A stretch of 64,000 bases of DNA from Pseudosporangium ferrugineum. Its GTDB lineage: Bacteria; Actinomycetota; Actinomycetes; Mycobacteriales; Micromonosporaceae. Below are positions 25,529 to 36,193 of the stretch, one piece after another. A model generated the notes under the pieces. The model was not told the DNA's origin. It worked only from the letters and a program-made list of their open reading frames with translations, and did no database searches. Positions within the stretch are counted from its first letter, which is position 1; every line of letters begins with the position of its first letter. A program made the position numbers and the translations under genes. The stretch covers positions 21,502 to 85,501 of the forward strand of contig NZ_PVZG01000026.1 of the NCBI RefSeq assembly GCF_003002065.1, read 5' to 3'.

Positions 25529-27022
25529 GTGTCCGAGGACCGACCCGAGGCGCGATCCGGCGACAGAGCCGGCGGCGCGGCGGAGCCGGAACGGCCGGTG
25601 TCGTTCCGCGAGGTCTTCGGGGTCCGCGAATACCGCGCCCTCTACGTCTCCCTGATCGTCAACTGGGTCGGCGACTACCTGGCGCGCGCGGCCATCATCG
25701 TGCTCGTCTACCAGCAGAGTCAGTCGGTGCTGCTGTCGGCGGCGTCGTTCGCGGTGAGCTACCTGCCGTGGATCATCGGCGGGCCGGTCCTGGCGGCGAT
25801 CGCCGAGCGGTATCCGTACCGTCGGGTCCTGATCGTGTCGGACCTGGCCCGCGCCGTCCCGATCGCCCTGCTCGCGCTGCCGGGCATGCCCGTGCCCGCG
25901 CTGCTGGTGCTGATGTTCGTGGCGATGCTGGGCGCGCCGCCGACCCAGGCCGCGCGGTCGGCGCTGATCCCGCTCATCGTCGAGCGGCGGCAGGTCGTCA
26001 CGGTCCTGGCGCTGAACGCGTCGACGGCCCAGGCGGCGCAGGTGTTCGGCTATCTGGCCGGCGCCACCCTCGCCGTCGGAGTCGACGCGCGGCTCGGCCT
26101 GGCCCTCGACGCCGTCTCGTTCCTGGTCTCCGCCGCCATCATCGCGGCCGGGGTCCGCCCCCGCCCCGCCGCGACCACCCCCGGCCAGCGCCGCCACCTG
26201 CTGCGCGAGACGAGCGACGGCTACCGGCTGGTCTTCGGCACCCCGCTGCTGCGCTCGATCGCGCTGATGGTCTTCGCGCTCACCACCTTCACGATCCTGC
26301 CGGAGGGACTCGCCGCGGGCTGGGCCGCGCTGTTCCACGAGGATCCCTCGGCGCGCGGGTTCGACCAGGGCCTGATCATGGCCGCGGCGCCGGTCGGTTT
26401 CGTCGCCGGCGGGCTCGTGGTGGGCCGGCTGGTCCCGCCGGAGCGGCGCAGCTCGCTGGTCAAGCCGTTCGCCGTGCTCGCGCCGCTGGCCCTGGCGCTG
26501 ACCATGTGGGCGCCGTCAGCCGCCGCCGTGGCCGCCCTCGTGATGGTCTCCGGCATCGCCCAGGGCGGCCTGATGCCGACCCTCAACGGCGTCTTCGTGC
26601 TCGCCCTGCCGCACGGCTACCGCGCCCGGGCGTACGGGGTGATGCAGGGCGGCATGCAGCTCACCCAGGGTCTCGCCGTGATCATCACCGGCGCGATCGC
26701 CCAGCACACCTCGATCCCGCTGGTCGTCGGCCTGTGGAGCCTCGGCGGCCTGGTGCTGATGGCGACCCTGGTCGCGCGCTGGCCGGGCCGGGCCACGCTC
26801 CCCGGCGAGGCCACCGCCGAGGGTCCGGCGCAGGCCGGCCAGCCGTCGCCCGGCCTTCAGCCGCCCGGCCCTCAGGCGCGCGGCTCTCAGGCGCCCGGCA
26901 CTCAGGCGCCCGGCTCTCAGGTGCCCGGCACTCAGGCGCCCGGCTCTCAGGCCGGTGAGAACGCAATGCGCGTCACACCGGCCCCGGGGCGCCGCACGGC
27001 TGCTGGCAGACTGGACGCGTGA
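25529..27022 (+). CDS. MFS transporter
   Basis: 497 residues, about 12 membrane helices, MFS_3/enterobactin-exporter-like (VREYRALYVSLIVNWVGDYLARAAIIVLVYQQS at the first helix; AIAERYPYRRVLIVSDLARAVPIALLAL across helices 2-4). Probable drug or small-molecule efflux by proton antiport. The C-terminal tail (about 440-475) consists of five-residue repeats APGSQ/APGTQ coded by 15-bp tandem units. GTG start with GGAGGG upstream. The stop overlaps the start of the haemoglobin gene (GTGA). Confidence 0.88.
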   Translation: MSEDRPEARSGDRAGGAAEPERPVSFREVFGVREYRALYVSLIVNWVGDYLARAAIIVLVYQQSQSVLLSAASFAVSYLPWIIGGPVLAAIAERYPYRRVLIVSDLARAVPIALLALPGMPVPALLVLMFVAMLGAPPTQAARSALIPLIVERRQVVTVLALNASTAQAAQVFGYLAGATLAVGVDARLGLALDAVSFLVSAAIIAAGVRPRPAATTPGQRRHLLRETSDGYRLVFGTPLLRSIALMVFALTTFTILPEGLAAGWAALFHEDPSARGFDQGLIMAAAPVGFVAGGLVVGRLVPPERRSSLVKPFAVLAPLALALTMWAPSAAAVAALVMVSGIAQGGLMPTLNGVFVLALPHGYRARAYGVMQGGMQLTQGLAVIITGAIAQHTSIPLVVGLWSLGGLVLMATLVARWPGRATLPGEATAEGPAQAGQPSPGLQPPGPQARGSQAPGTQAPGSQVPGTQAPGSQAGENAMRVTPAPGRRTAAGRLDA

Positions 27023-27408
27023 GCGAGGTCAGCTTCTTCGAGGCGGTCGGTGGCGAATCCACCTTCCGCCGGCTCGTCGACCGGTTCTACGAGGGCGTCG
27101 CCAAGGATCCACTGCTGCGCCCGATGTATCCGGAGGAGGACCTCGGGCCCGCCGCCGACCGGCTGACGCTGTTCCTGATGCAGTATTGGGGCGGCCCCAG
27201 CACCTATTCGGACAACCGCGGCCACCCGCGCCTGCGGATGCGGCACGCGCCGTTCCGGGTCGGCCCCGAGGAACGCGACGCCTGGCTGCTGCACATGCGC
27301 GAGGCCGTGGATTCGCTGGAGCTGCCGGAGCCGCACCGCACCGCGCTCTGGGAATACCTGGAACGCGCCGCGTACTTCATGGTCAACACGATGGACGCGC
27401 ATCCCTGA
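27019..27408 (+). CDS. glbO: truncated haemoglobin O
   Basis: 129 residues, group II truncated globin: FFEAVGGESTFRRLVDRFYEGVAKDPLLRPMYPEEDL, then YWGGPSTYSDNRGHPRLRMRHAPFRV with the CD1 tyrosine region, Trp G8 (AWLLHM) and the proximal histidine in RMRH. Actinobacterial GlbO binds oxygen tightly and is linked to respiration and redox protection. It overlaps the MFS gene by four bases, so it is translated with it. Confidence 0.92.
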   Translation: MSEVSFFEAVGGESTFRRLVDRFYEGVAKDPLLRPMYPEEDLGPAADRLTLFLMQYWGGPSTYSDNRGHPRLRMRHAPFRVGPEERDAWLLHMREAVDSLELPEPHRTALWEYLERAAYFMVNTMDAHP

Positions 27409-27464
27409 GGCAGCGCCGCTCGTTGATCGGTTGACTCGCGTCCCGATCTGAGGAGCTGCCACCG

Positions 27465-28724
27465 ATGCGACGCCGCCTGCTCGCCGCCGCCGCGCTTGCC
27501 TGCGCCACCCTGCTGGCTGCGACGCCCGCGACGGCCGACCTCGCCCAGCCCTCGGTGGTGTCGGCGAACCCGGTCGACCACACCCCGCACGTGCTCGACG
27601 GGACGGTGTGGGCCCTCGCGGTGGTCGGTGACACCGTCGTCGTCGGCGGAAGCTTCACCAAGGTCCAGGACAGCACGCGCAAACTGACCTACGACCGGAA
27701 GAACATTTTCGCGTACGGGCTGCGCGACGGAATCGTGCGGCCGTTCGCCCCGAACGTCGACGCGGCGGTCTACGCCCTGGCGCCCGGCGCGGACAACTCG
27801 GTGTATCTCGGCGGCTCGTTCAAGACGGTCAACGGCGCCGCCCAGCGCGGCCTGGCCCGCGTCTCGATCGGCGACGGCTCCCGGTTCCCCGGGTTCGCCG
27901 CGAAGATCAACTGGGGTGACGTCCGGGCGCTGGCCGCCGAGGGCAGCCGGCTCTACCTCGGCGGCACCTTCTCCGCCATCAACGGCGTCGCCCGGGTCGG
28001 CCTCGCCCGCGTCCACACCGGCTCGGGCGCGCTCGACACCGGCTTCGACGCGAAGCTGTCCGCGCCGGGGCTCAGCCGTACCCGGGTGGAGCACTTCGAT
28101 CTGTCGCCCGACGGCAAGCGCCTGGTCGTGATCGGCGCGCTGCTCAAGGTCGGCACGGTCAACCGTACGCAGATCGCCCTGTTCGACACGTCCGGCCCGG
28201 CGGCGAGCGTGCTGAGCTGGTACACGGACGCCTACCAGGCGCAGTGCATGGAAGGCTTCGACACGTACCTGCGGCAGGTGAAGTTCTCCCCCGACGGCCG
28301 GTACTTCGTGGTGGTGGCGACCGGACGGGCGTCCTCGCCGACGAAGCTGTGCGACTCGGCGGCCCGCTTCGAGACGGCCGGCGGCGGCAAGCACAACCCG
28401 ACCTGGGTCCAGCGCACCGGCGGCGACTCGCTCTACGCGGTGGCGGTGACCGGCACGGCCGTGTACGTCGGCGGCCACCAGCGCTACCTGGACAACCCCC
28501 TCGGCAGCGACGCGAAGGGCCCCGGCCCGGGCGCGGTCTCCCGCGTGGGCATCGGCGCGATCAGCCCCGCCACCGGCCGCGCCCTCCCCTGGGATCCCAC
28601 CCGCAAGCGCGGCGTAGGCGTCCGCGCCTTCGAGGTAGTCCCCGAGGGCCTGATCGTCGGCTCCGACACCGACGAACTCGGCAAGGAATACCACGGCCGC
28701 CTAGGCATGTTCCCCCTCCCCTGA
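27465..28724 (+). CDS. secreted delta-60/beta-propeller repeat protein
   Basis: 419 residues. Signal peptide 1-24 (ending ATA). The mature protein consists of blade-like repeats of the form VVGGSFTKVQD, YLGGSFKTVNGAAQRGLARVSIGDGS, YLGGTFSAINGVARVGLARVHTGSGAL, YVGGHQRYL, as in delta-60 repeat or WD-like propellers. No catalytic residues recognised; an extracellular binding or scaffolding role is likely. GAGGAG precedes the ATG. A large inverted repeat lies downstream. Confidence 0.78.
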   Translation: MRRRLLAAAALACATLLAATPATADLAQPSVVSANPVDHTPHVLDGTVWALAVVGDTVVVGGSFTKVQDSTRKLTYDRKNIFAYGLRDGIVRPFAPNVDAAVYALAPGADNSVYLGGSFKTVNGAAQRGLARVSIGDGSRFPGFAAKINWGDVRALAAEGSRLYLGGTFSAINGVARVGLARVHTGSGALDTGFDAKLSAPGLSRTRVEHFDLSPDGKRLVVIGALLKVGTVNRTQIALFDTSGPAASVLSWYTDAYQAQCMEGFDTYLRQVKFSPDGRYFVVVATGRASSPTKLCDSAARFETAGGGKHNPTWVQRTGGDSLYAVAVTGTAVYVGGHQRYLDNPLGSDAKGPGPGAVSRVGIGAISPATGRALPWDPTRKRGVGVRAFEVVPEGLIVGSDTDELGKEYHGRLGMFPLP

Positions 28725-28796
28725 CCCCACCCTCGACCCGCGCTCCGCGCGGGACACCCCACCCTGAGCCTCCGATACCACTCCAGCCCCGGACGG

Positions 28797-28893
28797 TGAT
28801 CGCCCGGCAATGAGTTGGGCCCGATTTCCGCCATCCGCCGCTCTTGCGGATGTCGGCAATCGGGCCCAACTCATTGCCCCCAAAGGGCGATCA
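28797..28893. repeat. 97-base near-perfect inverted repeat between convergent genes
   Basis: Three nested paired segments: 28797-28805 with 28885-28893 (9 bp), 28806-28826 with 28858-28878 (21 bp, perfect) and 28828-28838 with 28846-28856 (11 bp, one mismatch), around a seven-base loop, with a six-base bulge on the right arm. Both strands fold equally well. It lies between the propeller gene and the convergent YbjN gene and may be a bidirectional terminator, but it is far longer than the other terminators here. Confidence 0.85.
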
Positions 28894-28916
28894 CCCCGCG
28901 GAGCGAAGCGAAGCCG

Positions 28917-29501
28917 TTATAACAGAGCGCCTTCGTCGTGGAGCCAGTCGACGAAGGCGGTTGCTACGGCGGCGCCGCAGTCGAGCATCTCCACCAGCAG
29001 GGCGTCGTGGGCCCCGGAGGCGAGGGGCACCTGGAGCTCCGCGTAGATCGGCAGTTGACCGCGCTCGGTCGGGTCGCCGACGTACGCCTTGCAGAAGCGG
29101 CGCGTGTGGTTCCACTCGTTCACGACGCGGTATGCGCGGTCGGCCCAGTCGGGCGGCACCGTCGCGTGCGGCCGGGCGCGCATGACCAGGATCTCGTCGT
29201 CCGGCCCCTCGAGCGTGAACAGCACCGCGTGCCGTTCCCACATCGCCAGGAGGCTGCCGCTGCCGTCGGCGAGGAATCGGATGTCGAGCAGATCCAGGGC
29301 CTTGCCGATCCGGGCCAGGTCGACCGTCGCGACCTGTTCGGGCTCTTCGATCGTGGACAGGTCGGCGGAGGACATCGCCACGCGCTCGGGCTCACGCTGC
29401 GTTGGCACGCCGACACGGACGCTGCTCTGCAGGGCGACCTCGCCGCCGCTCTCGGGCTCGTTGTCTCCGGACGATCCGGGACGCCATGACCACCACGGCA
29501 T
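28917..29501 (-). CDS. YbjN-domain (type III secretion chaperone-like) protein
   Basis: About 194 residues. From residue 55 on it matches the YbjN fold: IGKALDLLDIRFLADGSGSLLAMWERHAVLFTLEG, then VNEWNHTRRFCKAYVGD and a C-terminal helix ending FVDWLHDEGAL. Proteins of this class are small chaperone-like regulators of unknown partner. The start is uncertain: ATG 29501 fits codon bias upstream of the domain; GTG 29516 and ATG 29375 are alternatives. Confidence 0.72.
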   Translation of the reverse strand: MPWWSWRPGSSGDNEPESGGEVALQSSVRVGVPTQREPERVAMSSADLSTIEEPEQVATVDLARIGKALDLLDIRFLADGSGSLLAMWERHAVLFTLEGPDDEILVMRARPHATVPPDWADRAYRVVNEWNHTRRFCKAYVGDPTERGQLPIYAELQVPLASGAHDALLVEMLDCGAAVATAFVDWLHDEGALL

Positions 29502-29630
29502 CGTTGTGCACCTCACTCCCCAGCAGGTCAGCCGCCGGACGTAGCGGTGGACCCGGGGGCGACGGTACCCGTACAGGTCGCGGAGGTCATCCCCTCAAAG
29601 GGAGGGCGCGACCGGACAACCGATGCGGCA

Positions 29631-30293
29631 TCACCCTTTCGGGTGACCCCCGATGGGCATAACGGTCAATACTTGGACCGGCTGTAGCCACGCGACTCCA
29701 TATGGTGCAGAAAGTCCCACCCACCGTCCCGCTACGCACACGCGCGCTGCCGGACCGTCCACATCGGCCGAACCAAGAAAGCCCATCCGTAACACCGCCT
29801 GCACGAGCCTCTGCGGCACCGGCACCGGCTCCCCGAGCGCCGGCGTGACGACCAGAGCGACGTGGTCCAGAAGCGCGTCGCGGACCGCGCGCTGACCCAC
29901 CGCACGGCCGCCGAGGCCGGCCTCGGTCACCTCACGCAGCGTGCCCGCCGCGGCGGCGGCGAGCCGGTTCAGCTCGGCGGCGGACACCGACTCGACGGCC
30001 CGGACGCCCGCCGGCGGCAGGGGCCAGCGCCAGTCGGCGTCACGGCGCGCGGGCAGCTCGTCGCCGCCCGCGGCCAGCACCGCGAGCAGGTCGGCGGCGG
30101 TCACGGTGGCGTCCCCCGGGCCGGGACCGGCCACCTCCCGGGTCACCAGCACGCCCCACGGCACCCGGGCCCAGAGGGCGGTCCGTCCGGAGGGGACCGA
30201 CCGCAGCCGGACCGGCAGCGAGCGGTCGAGCCGGGCGAGCCGGGCCACGAAGGCCCCGGCGTCCGCGACCCCGAGAATGCCGTGGTCACCCAT
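29631..30293 (-). CDS. hypothetical protein downstream of a thioesterase
   Basis: 220 residues. Begins MGDHGILGVADAGAFVARLARLDRSLPVRLR; alanine- and valine-rich with a helical middle (ELNRLAAAAAGTLREV) and a C-terminal part (HVALVVTPALGEPVPVPQRLVQAVLRMGFL). I recognise no domain. It starts three bases after the stop of the thioesterase gene and seems to be the last gene of the ettA operon. Its stop is embedded in a short stem TCACCC-TTTC-GGGTGA (29631-29646). Confidence 0.65.
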   Translation of the reverse strand: MGDHGILGVADAGAFVARLARLDRSLPVRLRSVPSGRTALWARVPWGVLVTREVAGPGPGDATVTAADLLAVLAAGGDELPARRDADWRWPLPPAGVRAVESVSAAELNRLAAAAAGTLREVTEAGLGGRAVGQRAVRDALLDHVALVVTPALGEPVPVPQRLVQAVLRMGFLGSADVDGPAARVCVAGRWVGLSAPYGVAWLQPVQVLTVMPIGGHPKG

Positions 30294-30296
30294 GAC

Positions 30297-30701
30297 TCAG
30301 GTGCTCAGGTACGGCTCGAGAAAGGCCCGCTCCGCGGCGGTGACCCGGCGCGGGAACCCCTCGGCGAGGTTGTACGGCACGCACACCGACCGGGCCCGGC
30401 CGGCCAGCACGCCGCCGTCGAACAGCTCGTACGCGACCGTGAACGCCGCGGCCCGCAGCTCGGAGATCCACAGCTCGATGCGGACCGGGTCGCCGTAGTC
30501 CACCGGGCGCAGGTAGTCCACCTCGTGCCGGGAGATGACGATGCCCTCCTCGAACGACGTCAGGCCCCGGGCCCGCGCGGCGACGAAGAACATGGCAACG
30601 CGCGCCTCCTCGTACAGCGTGAGGAAGCGCGCGTTGTTGACGTGGCCGTACGCGTCCAGATCGGACCAGCGCACGGCGACGTCGTGGATGAATCGCTCCA
30701 C
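30297..30701 (-). CDS. hotdog-fold acyl-CoA thioesterase
   Basis: 134 residues, 4HBT family. Seen: VRWSDLDAYGHVNNARFLTLYEEAR, in which the Asp and HVNN region forms the active site of 4-hydroxybenzoyl-CoA-type thioesterases. It hydrolyses acyl-CoA to acid and CoA; substrate unknown. It lies 33 bases after ettA on the same strand, so it is probably co-transcribed with it, an arrangement that looks conserved in actinobacteria. Confidence 0.88.
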   Translation of the reverse strand: MERFIHDVAVRWSDLDAYGHVNNARFLTLYEEARVAMFFVAARARGLTSFEEGIVISRHEVDYLRPVDYGDPVRIELWISELRAAAFTVAYELFDGGVLAGRARSVCVPYNLAEGFPRRVTAAERAFLEPYLST

Positions 30702-30734
30702 CGGGTTTCCTTGGGTTTTCCGCTGCGGGGAGAC

Positions 30735-32411
<1,677 letters not shown>

Positions 32412-32530
32412 AGCGCGGCCTACCTCCGTGATCGTGGGTGTCCGGTGCCTGAGTGAGAGGACAATCTTTCCAGGTCTCCCCCGGGCCGTTTACAACAACC
32501 CCGCCCGGCGCGCAAGGATTCCCCGCCCGC

Positions 32531-33061
32531 TCACTCCTCCGGCCGTACGTCGTACGTCGTCCTGTTGCCCTTGATGGTGACCCGCAACTTGCTCCGGTTC
32601 ACCTCGAACGTGTTCCCGTCGAACGCCGTGGCGCGGAACGTGTCGCCCTCGCGCACCACGTCGGCGAGGAACAGGGCGGTCTCACCCTCGATCCACTTCG
32701 CCGACTGACCGCCCCGGTTGGCCTGGTAGTACAGCTTGCCGCCGGGGTCCTCGCAGATCCACACGGTGGTGCCGGTCTCGTCGGCACGGACCCGCATGAC
32801 CTGGGTGAGGGGCGCGGTGATGCCGAGCCGCAGGGCCGTCTCGTGCATCTCCTCCGGGCACCTGATCCCCGGGTTCCCGGTGGGCTCGGTCGTGACCGGT
32901 ACGACCGGCGTGTCGGCCCCGGGCCCGGGCCCGGGCGACTCGTGGCGCGTACCCAGCGCGAACCCCGCCGACATCCCGATGATGCTCAGGAAGACGGTGG
33001 CGATGACCACAGGGAAGAACAGTGGTCGCCGCGGCGGGGGAAGATCAACGGGCAGGCTCAC
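32531..33061 (-). CDS. membrane-anchored hypothetical protein
   Basis: 176 residues from GTG at 33061. A single membrane helix (about 14-38: FFPVVIATVFLSIIGMSAGFALG) is followed by a Pro/Gly/Thr linker and an extracytoplasmic domain with two cysteines (IRCPEEM and WICEDPGG) that may pair. The domain looks beta-rich (TTVWICEDPGGKLYYQANRGGQ). No family recognised. It is divergent from otsA across a 130-base promoter region. Confidence 0.65.
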   Translation of the reverse strand: MSLPVDLPPPRRPLFFPVVIATVFLSIIGMSAGFALGTRHESPGPGPGADTPVVPVTTEPTGNPGIRCPEEMHETALRLGITAPLTQVMRVRADETGTTVWICEDPGGKLYYQANRGGQSAKWIEGETALFLADVVREGDTFRATAFDGNTFEVNRSKLRVTIKGNRTTYDVRPEE

Positions 33062-33191
33062 CGGCCAAGGATGGCACCTGATCGCCAACAGCGGTGCCTC
33101 GCCGCCGGAACATGCCTCAGCACGCCCCGGCTGGCTACGCACAGTAGGCTCAACAGTCGGGGAACCAGAACGACCCGGAGGTGCTCTCAGC

Positions 33192-34607
33192 GTGGCCGAA
33201 CGAAGTTCCTTCGTCGTAGTCGCCAACCGCCTGCCCGTGGACGAGGTCATCGTCGACGGCGAGCGGCAATGGCGCCCGAGTCCGGGCGGTCTCGTGACCG
33301 CCCTGCATCCCGTGCTCACCCAGCATCGGGGCACGTGGATCGGGTGGGCCGGCGGTGACGGCGAAGCGCCGGAGCCGTTCGAGCTCGAAGGGATCAACAT
33401 CCATCCCGTTCCACTCAGCGCCGAGGAGCTCGAGCGCTACTACGAGGGCCAGTCGAACGCGACGATCTGGCCGCTGTACCACGACGCCGTCGAGACGCCC
33501 GTGTACAAGCGCCGCTGGCGGGAGGCGTACCGGATGGTCAACCAGCGGTTCGCCCAGGCCGCGGCCGAGGTGGCCGAGGAGGGCGCGACCGTCTGGGTGC
33601 AGGACTACCAGCTCCAGCTGGTGCCGGCGATGCTCCGGGAGATGCGTCCCGACCTGCGGATCGGGTTCTTCCTACACATCCCGTTCCCGCCCATCGAGCT
33701 GTTCATGCAGATGCCGTTCCGCGCCGAGATCCTGCGCGGCCTGCTCGGCGCCGACCTCGTCGGCTTCCAGCAGCGGCTCGCCGCGCAGAACTTCGTGCGG
33801 CTCGCCCGGCACCTGCTCGGGCTGCGCTACGAGGGCCAGTCGATCCAGGTCGACGGCCGCAAGGTCAAGGCCGGCGCCTTCCCGATCAGCATCGACACCG
33901 CCGACATGGAGCGGATGGCCGCGGACCCCAAGGTCCAGGCCCGCGCCAAGGAGATCCGCGCCGAGCTGGGCGACCCGGAGACGGTGATCCTCGGCGTCGA
34001 CCGGCTCGACTACACCAAGGGCATCGAGCTGCGGCTCAAGGCGTTCCGGGAGCTGCTCGCCGACGGCAAGCTCAAGGTGCCGGACGCGGTGATGGTGCAG
34101 GTGGCCACGCCCAGCCGGGAGCGCGTCGAGCACTACCAGACGCTGCGGGTGAAGGTGGAGCGCGAGGTCGGCCGGATCAACGGCGAGTTCGGCAAGGTCG
34201 GCATGCCGGCCGTGCACTACCTGCACCAGTCGTACAGCAAGCAGGAACTCGCGGCGATGTACGTGGCGGCCGACGTGATGATGGTGACGCCGCTGCGCGA
34301 CGGCATGAACCTGGTCGCCAAGGAGTACGTCGCCTGTCGCTCGGACCGGGGCGGGGCGCTCGTGCTCAGCGAGTTCGCCGGCGCCGCGACCGAGCTGCGT
34401 CAGTCGTTCCTGTGCAACCCGCACGACCCGGACGGCGTCAAGGACGCGCTGCTGCGGGCGGTGGCCGCTGAGCCGGCCGAGCTCAAGCGGCGCATGCGGG
34501 TCATGCAGCGGCACCTGCGGACCCACGACGTCGCCGAGTGGGCCCGCTCGTTCCTCAACGAGCTCGGCGTGCCGGAGACGGACGCCGCGCCGGACTCAGA
34601 GGAATAG
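33192..34607 (+). CDS. otsA: trehalose-6-phosphate synthase
   Basis: 471 residues, glycosyltransferase family 20. Transfers glucose from a nucleotide sugar to glucose 6-phosphate. Seen: VVVANRLPVDE, SPGGLVTAL, WVQDYQLQLVPAMLRE, FFLHIPFPPIELF, GVDRLDYTKGIELRLKAF and TPLRDGMNLVAKEYVA, all hallmarks. GTG at 33192 with GGAGG ten bases upstream. No otsB follows. Its end overlaps the convergent VOC gene by 12 bases. Confidence 0.95.
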   Translation: MAERSSFVVVANRLPVDEVIVDGERQWRPSPGGLVTALHPVLTQHRGTWIGWAGGDGEAPEPFELEGINIHPVPLSAEELERYYEGQSNATIWPLYHDAVETPVYKRRWREAYRMVNQRFAQAAAEVAEEGATVWVQDYQLQLVPAMLREMRPDLRIGFFLHIPFPPIELFMQMPFRAEILRGLLGADLVGFQQRLAAQNFVRLARHLLGLRYEGQSIQVDGRKVKAGAFPISIDTADMERMAADPKVQARAKEIRAELGDPETVILGVDRLDYTKGIELRLKAFRELLADGKLKVPDAVMVQVATPSRERVEHYQTLRVKVEREVGRINGEFGKVGMPAVHYLHQSYSKQELAAMYVAADVMMVTPLRDGMNLVAKEYVACRSDRGGALVLSEFAGAATELRQSFLCNPHDPDGVKDALLRAVAAEPAELKRRMRVMQRHLRTHDVAEWARSFLNELGVPETDAAPDSEE

Positions 34608-34970
34608 GCAGAACGGGTGGCCGGCCGGGTCGAGGTAGACCCGGACGTCCTCCTGCGGCTGATAGCCGGCCCTGGTGGCCCCCGCCTTCTCGGCGTGCGC
34701 GCAGGCCTCGTCGAGGTCCTCGACGCGGATGTCGAGGTGCACGCTCATCTGGGGGTCGCCCGGGCCCGCCGGCCAGACCGGGCGCACGTACGCCTTCTCG
34801 GTCTGGAACGACAGCGCGGTCGGGCCCGCCGGCGGTCCGAGCGACACCCAGTCGGCCTCGTCCTGGATCACGTTCCAGCCCAGCAGCCGCCGGTAGAACG
34901 CCGCCAGCTCCTGCGCGTCCGGGGCGTCGAGCGTGACCCCCGCCACTGTCATCTGCGGTCGCTCAGTCAT
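34596..34970 (-). CDS. VOC-family (glyoxalase-like) protein
   Basis: 124 residues. Two beta-alpha-beta-beta-beta modules: VAGVTLDAPDAQELAAFYRRLLGW and MSVHLDIRVEDLDEACAHAEKAGAT ending YLDPAGHPFCLF, the vicinal-oxygen-chelate fold. The expected metal ligand in the second module is visible (SVHLDI), the first is not clear. Function unknown, possibly glyoxalase or resistance type. AAGGG precedes the ATG. Confidence 0.82.
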   Translation of the reverse strand: MTERPQMTVAGVTLDAPDAQELAAFYRRLLGWNVIQDEADWVSLGPPAGPTALSFQTEKAYVRPVWPAGPGDPQMSVHLDIRVEDLDEACAHAEKAGATRAGYQPQEDVRVYLDPAGHPFCLFL

Positions 34971-34999
34971 GGTCGGCCCTTACCCCATCCGTACGGTGA

Positions 35000-36193
35000 C
35001 TATCCCAGCACGGGAACGACCTCGCCGATCACGACGACGGCCGGCGGGCGCAGCCCCGCGGCGGCCGTGGCCCCCGCGACCTCGCCCAGCGTGCTGCGCA
35101 GGAACCGCTGAGAGGTCGTCGAGCCCTCCTGGACGACCGCGGCCGGGGTGTCGGCGGCTCGCCCCTCGGCGAGCAGCCGTTCGGCGATCCTCGGCAAGTT
35201 CTTGAGGCCCATCATGATCACGAGCGTGCCGCGCAGCCGGGCGAGCGCGGCCCAGTCCACCAGCGACTGGTCGCTGTCCGGCGGCACGTGGCCGGAGACC
35301 ACGGTGAACTCGTGCGCGACGCCGCGGTGGGTGACGGGGATGCCGGCCAGCGCCGGCGCCGCGACCGAACTGGTCACCCCCGGCACGACCGTCACGGGTA
35401 CGCCCGCCTTCGCGCACGCCAGCGCCTCCTCGCCGCCGCGGCCGAAGACGAACGGGTCGCCGCCCTTGAGGCGTACCACGAACTTGCCGGCCTGCGCCCG
35501 CTCGACCAGGATCCGGTTGATCTCCTCCTGGGCGGCCGACGGCCCGTACGGGATCTTGGCGGCGTCGACGAGCTCCACGTCGGGGCGCAACTCGTCGAGG
35601 AGCATGCCGGGCACCAGCCGGTCCGCCACCACCACCTCGGCGCGGTTCAGCAGCCGGCGGCCCTTGACGGTGATCAGCTCCGGATCGCCGGGACCGCTGC
35701 CGACCAGGAACACCTGACCCTGCTCGGTGCGGTGGCTCAGCAGCTCGTTGTTCTCCAGCGCCGCGGCGATCAGGTCGCGCAGCGCCATCGCGTTGCGGCG
35801 GTCACCGCCGTCGGTCACCGCGACGGTGATCTGCCCCTGCCGGGTCACCGCCGGGGTCCAGGCCGTCGCGGCGTCACGGTCGTCCGCGCGTACGCAGAAG
35901 ACCCGGCGCTCCTGCGCCGCGGCACTCACCAGCGCCGCCGCCTCCGGGTCGTCGACGGCGACCTGCACCAGCCAGGCCCCGTCCAGGTCGGACGGCTCGA
36001 ACCGGCCCTCGCGCCAGGTCAGCCGCCCGGCGTCCACGTGCGCCCGCAGCGCCGGGGTCAGCACCGGCGAGACGACCTCGACGCGGGCGCCCGCGGCGAG
36101 CAGGGCGGGCATCCGGCGGGTCGCGACCGCACCGCCGCCCACGACGAGCACGCGGCGGCCCTCGAGCCGCAGCGCCAGGGGGTAGAGGTTCAC
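35000..36193 (-). CDS. cobA: precorrin-2 dehydrogenase / uroporphyrinogen-III C-methyltransferase fusion
   Basis: 397 residues. Residues 1-150 are a CysG N-domain (RRVLVVGGGAVATRRMPALLAAGARVEVVSP, NAD-dependent precorrin-2 oxidation); residues 155-397 are a SUMT methyltransferase with VFLVGSGPGDPELITVKG, VVADRLV, RLKGGDPFVFGRGGEEALA and the VVPGVTS loop. It makes precorrin-2 by two SAM-dependent methylations at the entry to cobalamin and sirohaem synthesis. GTG start overlaps the cobT stop by four bases. Confidence 0.92.
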   Translation of the reverse strand: MNLYPLALRLEGRRVLVVGGGAVATRRMPALLAAGARVEVVSPVLTPALRAHVDAGRLTWREGRFEPSDLDGAWLVQVAVDDPEAAALVSAAAQERRVFCVRADDRDAATAWTPAVTRQGQITVAVTDGGDRRNAMALRDLIAAALENNELLSHRTEQGQVFLVGSGPGDPELITVKGRRLLNRAEVVVADRLVPGMLLDELRPDVELVDAAKIPYGPSAAQEEINRILVERAQAGKFVVRLKGGDPFVFGRGGEEALACAKAGVPVTVVPGVTSSVAAPALAGIPVTHRGVAHEFTVVSGHVPPDSDQSLVDWAALARLRGTLVIMMGLKNLPRIAERLLAEGRAADTPAAVVQEGSTTSQRFLRSTLGEVAGATAAAGLRPPAVVVIGEVVPVLG

